Positions 23,657-30,429 of a DNA stretch of 30,429 bases are shown in pieces. Location of the stretch: contig JBBDYI010000138.1 of the NCBI GenBank assembly GCA_040901705.1, positions 1 through 30,429 on the forward strand, written 5' to 3'. The notes below the pieces were generated by a model that was not told where the DNA came from, made no database searches, and saw only the letters and a program-made list of their open reading frames with translations. How positions within the stretch are numbered: the stretch's first letter is position 1; each line of letters begins with the position of its first letter. The position numbers were made by a program, and so were the translations under genes. This DNA comes from PLA5 sp040901705. GTDB lineage: Bacteria; Planctomycetota; Planctomycetia; Pirellulales; PLA5.

Positions 23657-26600
23657 ATGTCCCAGTCGAGACTTCGGCCGCGCCGGTGGACAGGAACATC
23701 AACGCGGCGGCTCACGCCGCGACGTCGACACGGTTTTGAGATTCTTGAGGATCGCCTTGCGCTTGCGGCGCGGCCGGTAATCACCGAGTTCATGGCCGAC
23801 AACGCCGGAGCGCTGCTCGACGGCGATGGCAACGCCTCGGACTGGATCGAAGTCTTCAACGCCGGCGACGCGGCGGCCGACATGAGCGGTTGGTCGCTGA
23901 CCGACAATCCGGCGGATCTGGCGAAGTGGCCGTTTCCTGCCGCGACGATCGAGCCGGGCGGATACCTCGTCGTGTTTGCGTCGGGGCAAGCGACGTCGAA
24001 CTACATCGACGCCGGCGGACATTTTCATACGAACTTCGGCCTCGACCGCGGTGGGGAGTATCTCGCGCTGGTCAAAGGCGGCGTCGTGCGGCAAGAATTT
24101 GCGCCGCAGTTCGCCACGCAGCGCGAAGACGTTTCCTACGGGCTAGAGATGGAAACGGCGCTGCTCGTCGGGCCGGCGACGCCTCTGGAATATCTCGTGC
24201 CGACGAGCGACGCGCTGGAGCCGGCGTGGCGGATGCCGGGCTTTGCGAATCCAAGCCTCGTCACCGGCGGCGTAGAAACGTCTTCGGCCTCGGTCGTGCT
24301 GACGGAATTGGGCACGGGCGACGTCGATTTCGTCGAGATTGCGAATGTCGCCGGGACGCCGCTCGACACATCGGGCTGGTTCGTAGCCGTCAACAACGCT
24401 GAACCGGCGGCAGGCGCGACATCGTACACGGACCTCATATCAAGCGATCCGGGGCTGGTCGCCCACTGGCGATTGGGCGAGAACGTCGCGCCGCAGGGGG
24501 CGACCGTCACGCACGGGCAAGCGGTGATCGACCGCAATGGACCAGACAGTTTCCACGGCGTCGCGGTGTTCGACACGCCGCTGCCCAACGGCGGCCAAGG
24601 CAACCTTGGCCGCGTGACGAGTTGGCGGTTCTTCAACAACACGCCAGGCACAAATGGCCGGTCAATCACGCCGCTGCTGCTCGAAGACGTGGGCGTCGAT
24701 CAATACATGGTCCGCGGCATCGGCGCAACGCGGACCGTTACCGAAGCCGGCCTGCAGAGTTGGGACTTCGCGGTTGCCCAAGGCACCGACACGTTCGACT
24801 GGACGCTGGGCCGGTTTCACATGGGCATCCGCTACGGCAGCCCAACGGTTTCCAATCCGGGCGTCGTCGAATTCAGCGCCGGCGGCAACGGCTGGGACTT
24901 TTTTGGTTCGGCCACCGGAGCGCCGAACGTCGTGCTCAATACGCAGATTACCGGCGGGAGCACGTTCAACAATCTCGGTCGCGACTACTCCGTGCAATAC
25001 ACGATCGCGGCGGCCAGCGGTGGCGGGCTGGGTGACACCGCGGTCGATGCGACCGGCAACCACAACGGGCAATACAGTTCCGCCGGCGCGACCGGAAACA
25101 AACCGGGCGCGATCGTCGGCGACGCGAACACGGCAGTCGATCTGGCCGGCGGAACCGTAACCGTGCAGCATAGCGCCGCGCTCGACTCGGCCGGAGGCGC
25201 GTTTACCGTCGAAGCTTGGGTGCAGCCCGACGCCGCGGGCACGTTCCAGTGGATCGTGTCGAAGGACAGCAACAACAACGGCTCGACGCCGGGACTCGAT
25301 TATCTGCTGGGCATCAACCCCGCGGGGCAGTTTCGCTTCGTCACGCAAGGTCTTGCCAACGACGCGGTCGCACCGACGGCATCGACGTTCGACGGCAGCC
25401 GCTGGTATCACGTCGTCGGCGTGCAAGACCCCGCCACGGCAACGGTGCGGCTGTACGTCGACGGGCAACTGGCCGCCACCGCGCCGCTGTCGACGACGGG
25501 CGTAACTTCGCCGGCGGACTTGAAGATCGGTGATCGCAGCGCAGGCGGCGGAGGGCAAAAGCTCGACGGCCGCGTCGACGAAGTGGCGATTTACGGCCGC
25601 GCCCTGTCGGCGAGCGACGTGCAAGATCATTACTTCGCCGGCATCGCGGCGTTGGGCGGCGGCGTGGATCAGGCCAACCCGATCGTGTGGCCGCTGCCGA
25701 CACTGCTCGCGGCCGGTGCTTCGGCTTATCGAACCGACAGCGGCGGCGACAACTACTGGGGTAGCGACATCCGCTGGAACACCGCCGGACCGGGTTGGGC
25801 GATGATCGTCGACGACGCCGGCGCGATCGTGGACTTCGCCGCTTGGGGTTACTCGGCGGCGGAGCTTGCCGGGTTGTCCGTGCGCGTCGGCGGACGCGAC
25901 GTGACGGTCGGATCACAGTGGACCGGCGACGGCGCGGCGGCGCTGGGAACCGCGACGACGACGCTGCAACGCCAGGGCGATTTGGACCACGACGCGGCGA
26001 GTGATTTCGTGTGGCAAGTTTCGTCGAAAGGCGCGACCAACGCCGGTTTGACCGTGCCGTTTCAAACGACGCTCACGCCGCTGTTCGGCGGCATCGGCTA
26101 TTCCGACGACGGCGGTCCCGGCGCGGCCGGCGAGACGGTCGGTCCGAGCGTCATCGATCGCGCGTTCGTCGACGGCGCATCGGGAAGCGTATTCCTGCTC
26201 GACAACTATCCGTTTACCGAGGCCGGCCAGGTCACGGAGTGGTCGTTCTACTCGACGAACACGCTGACGCTCACGCCGCTGTTGTTTCGCTTGGACCAAG
26301 GGACATTCGGACTGGTCGGCGTCGGCCGTTCGCGCGTGAGCACCGGTACGGGGCTGCAAACCTATGCATTTGATGTGCAGTCGGGCAGCGATCTGGTCGG
26401 GGCGTCGAACTACTACTTCGGGTTCAAGGACGGCGACAACACCGTCGACAACACGGGCGTCATCGACTGGACCGACGGCACGACCGACACGATCCGCTGG
26501 TTCGGCGGGGCGCACGCCGGAGATATCGTGGCGGGCAGCGGTTTTGAGGGCGGTCAGACGTTTCCGCGCAGCTATTCGCTTCAGGCCAAGACCGCCGTGT

Positions 26601-29600
26601 CGCTCGGCCAGGAGATCAACACCGACATCGGCGCGGCGATGTCGGGTGGGGCCACGTCGCTGTACGTGCGGTACCCGTTCGATGCGGACGGCCCGCAGTC
26701 GGCGGCGTCGCTGGCGCTGCGGATCAAATACGACGACGGCTTCGTGGCGTATCTCAACGGCACGGAAGTTGCGCGGCGGAACGCGCCGGCGGTCGTTTCG
26801 TTTAACTCCGTCGCGTCGAGCGACCGGCCGCTCGAAGCCGCGCGGCAGTTCGAGGAGATCAACCTGTCGCCGTTTGCCGGATTGCTGCTCGACGGCGCGA
26901 ACGTGCTGGCGATTCACGGTCTGAACGACGCGGCGGTGAGCAGCGAGTTCTTGGTCGACGCCCAACTGGTCGCCGGGCGGCTGGTCGAACCGACGGTCGA
27001 GGGCTACTTCTCCGAATCGACGCCGGGCGGCGCGAACGCCACGACGTTCGCGGGCTTCGTGGCCGACACGTCGTTCAGCGTCGACCGCGGTTTCTACTCG
27101 ACGCCGCAAGCCGTCGAGATCTCCACGCCGACGCCGGGCGCGACGATTGTGTACACGACCAACGGCAGCGAACCGACGCTCGCCAACGGCACGGCCATCG
27201 CCGCTGCCGACGCCAACACGCCGCCGGTGGCCGTCGTCAATGTGAGCCAGACGACGACGTTGCGGGCCGCGGCGTTCAAGGCGGACATGCAGCCGACCAA
27301 CGTCGACACGCAGACGTATATCTTCATCGCCGACGTGGTGAATCAGGGCGTGATTTCGTCGTCGATCCGCAATCACCCGCTGTGGGGTTCGCAGTTGGCC
27401 GATTCGCTCACGGCCGTGCCGACGATTTCGATCGTTACGCCGAACACGATTTCGCTCACCGAGCAGGAAACTTCGGTCGAGATGATCTTTCCCGACGGCA
27501 CGCCAGGCTTTCAGATCGACGCGGGCATCGAACATTACGGCGGCACCAGCCTGGGGTTCGCCAAGAAGTCGATGCGGCTGAGTTTCAAGACGCAGTACGG
27601 CCCGTCGAAGCTGCGGTATCCCGTGTTCGACGGCGCGGCGGGCGGAGAGACGGCGACCAGCGAGTTCGATCAGATTCTGCTCCGCAGCGGCTCGCACGAC
27701 ACGCGGTTCTATACACACGGCAACGGCACGCAGGGCATCTACATCCGCAACCGCTGGGCGTTCGATCGGCAGTTGGAAATGGGGCAGCCCGCGCCGCATG
27801 GTCGCTTCGTCCACGTTTACATCAACGGTACGTACTGGGGCCAGTACGACCTGGTGGAACGGCCGAACGCCGGGTTCATGGAGGCTTATTTCGGCGGCGC
27901 GAAGGAAGACTACGACGCGCTGAACGCTGGCGTCGCCATCAACGGCGATCTGACGGCCTGGAACGCGATGGTCGCGTCGACCGGCGATTTCGCGCAATTG
28001 TCGCAGTACCTCGATATCGACAACTACGTCGATTACGTTCTGCTCAACTTCTACGCGGGCAACGATTGGGATTGGAACCACTTTCAGAACTGGGCGGCCG
28101 CTCGCAAGCGCGAGGACGGAGCCGGGTTTCAGTTTTTTGCCTGGGACAGCGACATGATGTTGCGGACCGGGCTAAATGCGAACGTGATCAATCGCGGCGG
28201 ACCGGGCAATTTGTGGGGCGCGATTTCACAGCATCCCGAGGTGCGGCAGATGCTGATCGACCGCGCGCAGAAATACTTCTTCAACGACGGCATGTTGACC
28301 CGCGACCGCGTGCTGGCCGATTTCGACGCGCTCCAAGCGAGCATCGCGTCGTCGATCGTCGCCGAGACGGCCCGCTGGGGCGACGGCAGCTACACTCCTG
28401 ACACGTGGCAACAGAACATCAACCGCATTCGCAGCGAGATCATCAATGGCCGCACTGAAGTCGTCATTCAGCAGCTTCGCGACGCCGGTTTCTTCCCGTC
28501 GATCGAAGCGCCGGCCTTCTCGATCAACGGACAGCCGCAATTCGGAGGCACGATCGATGCCGGCGACCTGTTGTCGATGTCGGTTCCGCCGCCCGGCGGT
28601 TCGGTGCTCGTCGAGACGCCGCTGATCACGTCGGCGACAACGGTCAGCGCATTCGTGCCGACGAGCGGCGTGCTGGGCGACGAATGGCGGCAAGCGGGTT
28701 ACGTCGAAGGCGCGCACGCCGAGACGTGGCGAAGCGGGCAAAACGGCGTCGGATACGAAACGGGCACGGGGTACGAGAGCCGCATCCACATCAACGTCGT
28801 AAGCGAGATGAGCGGGGCGGGCGGGAACAACACGGTCTACGTGCGGCTGCCGTTTGCGATGGCCGACCAGGCGGCGATCGACTCGTTCGACGCGCTCACC
28901 CTCCGCGTGCTGGCCGACGACGGCTTCGTGGCTTTTCTCAACGGTGTCGAGGTCGCCTCGGCGAACGCGCCGCCGACCGGTCTGGCATGGGACTCGAATG
29001 CGACCACCGGCATCGAGGTGAATCTCGGCGCTCCCGCCGTCGTCGATCTTACGCCGTATCTCGGTCAACTTGTCGTTGGCGACAACGTGCTGGCCATCCA
29101 CGGACTCAATGCGTCGAACGGCAGCAGCGACATGCTGATTTACGCGGAGTTGGCCGGCGGCGCGATCGACGCGACGCCGGTCGAGGCCGACATTTACTAC
29201 ACGCTCGACGGCAGCGACCCGCGCGATCCAGGGGCGACGGTTTACGCGGCAGCGACTCCGCTCAACCAGTCGACGCTGGTCAAGGCCCGCTCGTTTTGGA
29301 ACGGAGAGTGGAGTGCCCTGGCGGAAACGACCTACACGCTCAGCACGCCGCCGCCGCTCGTCGTGACCGAGATCATGTACAACCCCGCGGGCGCCGACGA
29401 CGCCGAGTTCATCGAGCTGACCAACGTCGGCAGCGGTCCGCTCGATCTGGCCGGCTTCCAGTTTTCCGCCGGATTGGCGTTTACGTTTGGCAATATGGTG
29501 TTGCCGGCCGGCGAACGCGTGCTGGTGGTGCGGAATCTCGCCGCGTTCGAGGCGATTTACGGATCGGGCCTCAACGTCGCCGGGGAGTTCGCCGGTTCGC

Positions 29601-30199
29601 AACTCGACAACGGCGGAGAGCAAATCGCGCTCGTCGGTCCACTGGGCAAGGCGGTGTTCGATTTCGCCTACGACGACGCCTGGTATCCAGAAACCGACGG
29701 CGACGGGTTCTCGCTCGTCGCCGTCGACACGGCCGGCGACTACAACACAGCGTCGAATTGGCGGAGCAGCGCGCGGAGCGGAGGTTCTCCGGGCGCCGCG
29801 GACCCGACGTCGCTGGCCGCCGATTTCAACGGCGATGGGCACGTCGATCGCACGGACGCGGCGATGCTTGCTCGGTCGTTTGGCTTGGCAACCGGCGGCT
29901 ATCGCAGCCGCGGCGACGCAAACGGCGACGGCCGCGTGGACGTGCTCGATCTGGCGATCGTTCAGTCGATGTTCGGTCAAGCCGTCGCGAGCGCCCCTGC
30001 CGCGCAAGCATTGTTGCGGCAAGCCAATTCGTCGGCCGCTGCGGAGCGCGGCGGCGATGCCGAGCGCGGTGATGCCGCTAGAGCGGATGATGCTTTCCTG
30101 CTCCGCGCTAGCCGGCGAAAACCGTCGACCGCCCGTCGTGTCGCGATGCCTCGTGGCATTGATGCCGCGATGATCGATGCCCGCCCTGTGCAGAAATGA
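23657..30199 (+). CDS. Giant exported multidomain protein: LTD, LamG, CotH kinase, dockerin-like repeats
   Basis: 2180 residues from an ATG with GGGAAGG upstream; an earlier in-frame ATG (23588) lacks a ribosome site and lies in the terminator loop. The N-terminus is Arg-rich and has FEILEDRLALAA, the motif of giant planctomycete surface proteins. Domains: LTD (39-165); a second LTD split into 211-250 and 673-796; within it a LamG split into 255-276 and 455-664; within that the module shared with the upstream gene (286-452). A second module copy follows at 829-979. Then a sandwich with YDDGFVAYLNGTEVA (983-1115), a chitobiase-type C-terminal repeat (1138-1225), a CotH kinase domain (1251-1612; NDWDWNHFQNW, FFAWDSDMML), another DDGFVAFLNG sandwich (1645-1837), another chitobiase-type repeat (1840-1897), a third LTD (1901-2052, VVTEIMYNP) and a dockerin-like pair DFNGDGHVD/DANGDGRVD (2054-2110). 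Likely a cell-surface adhesion or carbohydrate-associated protein; substrate unknown. Confidence 0.9.
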   Translation: MSQSRLRPRRWTGTSTRRLTPRRRHGFEILEDRLALAARPVITEFMADNAGALLDGDGNASDWIEVFNAGDAAADMSGWSLTDNPADLAKWPFPAATIEPGGYLVVFASGQATSNYIDAGGHFHTNFGLDRGGEYLALVKGGVVRQEFAPQFATQREDVSYGLEMETALLVGPATPLEYLVPTSDALEPAWRMPGFANPSLVTGGVETSSASVVLTELGTGDVDFVEIANVAGTPLDTSGWFVAVNNAEPAAGATSYTDLISSDPGLVAHWRLGENVAPQGATVTHGQAVIDRNGPDSFHGVAVFDTPLPNGGQGNLGRVTSWRFFNNTPGTNGRSITPLLLEDVGVDQYMVRGIGATRTVTEAGLQSWDFAVAQGTDTFDWTLGRFHMGIRYGSPTVSNPGVVEFSAGGNGWDFFGSATGAPNVVLNTQITGGSTFNNLGRDYSVQYTIAAASGGGLGDTAVDATGNHNGQYSSAGATGNKPGAIVGDANTAVDLAGGTVTVQHSAALDSAGGAFTVEAWVQPDAAGTFQWIVSKDSNNNGSTPGLDYLLGINPAGQFRFVTQGLANDAVAPTASTFDGSRWYHVVGVQDPATATVRLYVDGQLAATAPLSTTGVTSPADLKIGDRSAGGGGQKLDGRVDEVAIYGRALSASDVQDHYFAGIAALGGGVDQANPIVWPLPTLLAAGASAYRTDSGGDNYWGSDIRWNTAGPGWAMIVDDAGAIVDFAAWGYSAAELAGLSVRVGGRDVTVGSQWTGDGAAALGTATTTLQRQGDLDHDAASDFVWQVSSKGATNAGLTVPFQTTLTPLFGGIGYSDDGGPGAAGETVGPSVIDRAFVDGASGSVFLLDNYPFTEAGQVTEWSFYSTNTLTLTPLLFRLDQGTFGLVGVGRSRVSTGTGLQTYAFDVQSGSDLVGASNYYFGFKDGDNTVDNTGVIDWTDGTTDTIRWFGGAHAGDIVAGSGFEGGQTFPRSYSLQAKTAVSLGQEINTDIGAAMSGGATSLYVRYPFDADGPQSAASLALRIKYDDGFVAYLNGTEVARRNAPAVVSFNSVASSDRPLEAARQFEEINLSPFAGLLLDGANVLAIHGLNDAAVSSEFLVDAQLVAGRLVEPTVEGYFSESTPGGANATTFAGFVADTSFSVDRGFYSTPQAVEISTPTPGATIVYTTNGSEPTLANGTAIAAADANTPPVAVVNVSQTTTLRAAAFKADMQPTNVDTQTYIFIADVVNQGVISSSIRNHPLWGSQLADSLTAVPTISIVTPNTISLTEQETSVEMIFPDGTPGFQIDAGIEHYGGTSLGFAKKSMRLSFKTQYGPSKLRYPVFDGAAGGETATSEFDQILLRSGSHDTRFYTHGNGTQGIYIRNRWAFDRQLEMGQPAPHGRFVHVYINGTYWGQYDLVERPNAGFMEAYFGGAKEDYDALNAGVAINGDLTAWNAMVASTGDFAQLSQYLDIDNYVDYVLLNFYAGNDWDWNHFQNWAAARKREDGAGFQFFAWDSDMMLRTGLNANVINRGGPGNLWGAISQHPEVRQMLIDRAQKYFFNDGMLTRDRVLADFDALQASIASSIVAETARWGDGSYTPDTWQQNINRIRSEIINGRTEVVIQQLRDAGFFPSIEAPAFSINGQPQFGGTIDAGDLLSMSVPPPGGSVLVETPLITSATTVSAFVPTSGVLGDEWRQAGYVEGAHAETWRSGQNGVGYETGTGYESRIHINVVSEMSGAGGNNTVYVRLPFAMADQAAIDSFDALTLRVLADDGFVAFLNGVEVASANAPPTGLAWDSNATTGIEVNLGAPAVVDLTPYLGQLVVGDNVLAIHGLNASNGSSDMLIYAELAGGAIDATPVEADIYYTLDGSDPRDPGATVYAAATPLNQSTLVKARSFWNGEWSALAETTYTLSTPPPLVVTEIMYNPAGADDAEFIELTNVGSGPLDLAGFQFSAGLAFTFGNMVLPAGERVLVVRNLAAFEAIYGSGLNVAGEFAGSQLDNGGEQIALVGPLGKAVFDFAYDDAWYPETDGDGFSLVAVDTAGDYNTASNWRSSARSGGSPGAADPTSLAADFNGDGHVDRTDAAMLARSFGLATGGYRSRGDANGDGRVDVLDLAIVQSMFGQAVASAPAAQALLRQANSSAAAERGGDAERGDAARADDAFLLRASRRKPSTARRVAMPRGIDAAMIDARPVQK

Positions 30200-30267
30200 A
30201 ATCGCAAGCTTTCGCCGACCAACGAGGCGATTTTATGCTGGGGCCGATTCGCCAAAGCCGGCGAATC
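30199..30267 (+). terminator. Two hairpins after the giant gene
   Basis: TCGCC (30212-30216) and GGCGA (30226-30230) are followed by TTTT; a competing stem pairs AAATCGC (30199-30205) with GCGATTT (30227-30233). A second perfect 8-bp stem, GATTCGCC (30246-30253) with GGCGAATC (30260-30267) around AAAGCC, follows. Together they suit transcription termination of the 6.5-kb gene. Confidence 0.45.
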
Positions 30268-30375
30268 TGTCGCGGTTCTTCGAGTGGCACGGCGCGTCGA
30301 GCATGAATCGCATCGCCGGCGCGCGGCAAGGGCGCGGTGAGAACAACCATGCGACCAGCAACGAGCACGCGAAGG

Positions 30376-30429
30376 CTACGCCGCCTTGCGATGATAGTGC
30401 TTGAGCAATCCGCCCAGCCGCGACTTGCA
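30376..30429 (-). CDS. Possible transposase C-terminus, cut by the right window edge
   Basis: The last 17 codons of a minus-strand frame read CKSRLGGLLKHYHRKAA followed by TAG. An ending of the type RLGGLL.(Y/F)Y.R.AA is familiar from integrase-core (DDE) transposases in planctomycete genomes. The rest lies outside the window, so neither the family nor the intactness can be judged, and the call rests on this short tail alone. Confidence 0.3.
   Translation of the reverse strand, partial: CKSRLGGLLKHYHRKAA

Noticed and set aside
25913..28081. A 722-codon minus-strand open frame
   Set aside because: It is entirely antisense to the giant multidomain gene, with Arg/Val-rich unstructured translation. 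It is a shadow of codon bias.
28226..30022. A 598-codon minus-strand open frame
   Set aside because: Antisense to the CotH, LTD and dockerin-like part of the giant gene; no recognisable domain.

Overview
The window looks like a chromosomal segment of a planctomycete, probably of the Pirellulales type. That placement is inferred from several things together: high GC, two exported proteins with PEP-CTERM tails, a giant protein with an Arg-rich 'FEILEDRLALAA' N-terminus followed by LTD, LamG, CotH and dockerin-like domains, a PQQ-like propeller with the 'FRGPGGSG' opening, and palindromic GTAGGG elements between genes. No ribosomal RNA or tRNA gene was recognised by reading, and there is no CRISPR array.

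Layout. Left edge: the first codons of a lipoprotein gene (minus strand) diverge from gyrA (358-3180, +, TTG start). A GDP-mannose 4,6-dehydratase (3258-4229, +) follows and meets a secreted coiled-coil protein (4226-5197, -) tail to tail, with interlocked stop codons. Next on the minus strand come a PQQ-like beta-propeller (5567-6874) and a Tm-1-like/UPF0261 protein (7009-8253). Two tandem plus-strand paralogues (8604-9878, 10000-11481) encode exported proteins with small beta modules, a helical repeat and a C-terminal PA-IL-lectin-like domain. The minus strand then carries a twin-CBS protein (11744-12223), polyphosphate kinase 2 (12491-13480), the 3' remnant of a Na+/phosphate cotransporter PhoU-like domain (about 13513-13860) ended by a perfect palindromic element, a gene-poor stretch, a FixJ-type response regulator with its PAS histidine kinase (14742-16751), and a divergent Hsp70 (17026-18768).

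The right half is dominated by exported proteins on the plus strand: a vanadium haloperoxidase-family protein with a PEP-CTERM tail (19722-21053), a PEP-CTERM protein made of three tandem copies of a module of about 150-170 residues (21833-23539), and a 2180-residue multidomain giant (23657-30199). Between them lie decayed accessory genes: a probable tyrosine-recombinase tail (18862-19020) and a RhuM-family tail (21102-21385). The right edge holds the last 17 codons of a possible transposase.

The most interesting observation is that the module repeated in the 568-residue PEP-CTERM protein is also present twice in the neighbouring giant. One copy there sits inside a LamG domain that itself interrupts an LTD domain, so three domains are nested. 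Also notable are a Tyr in the second phosphate loop of the Hsp70, an acidic insertion and altered QRDR residue in GyrA, and two GTAGGG palindromic elements that each sit exactly at the broken 5' end of a gene remnant.
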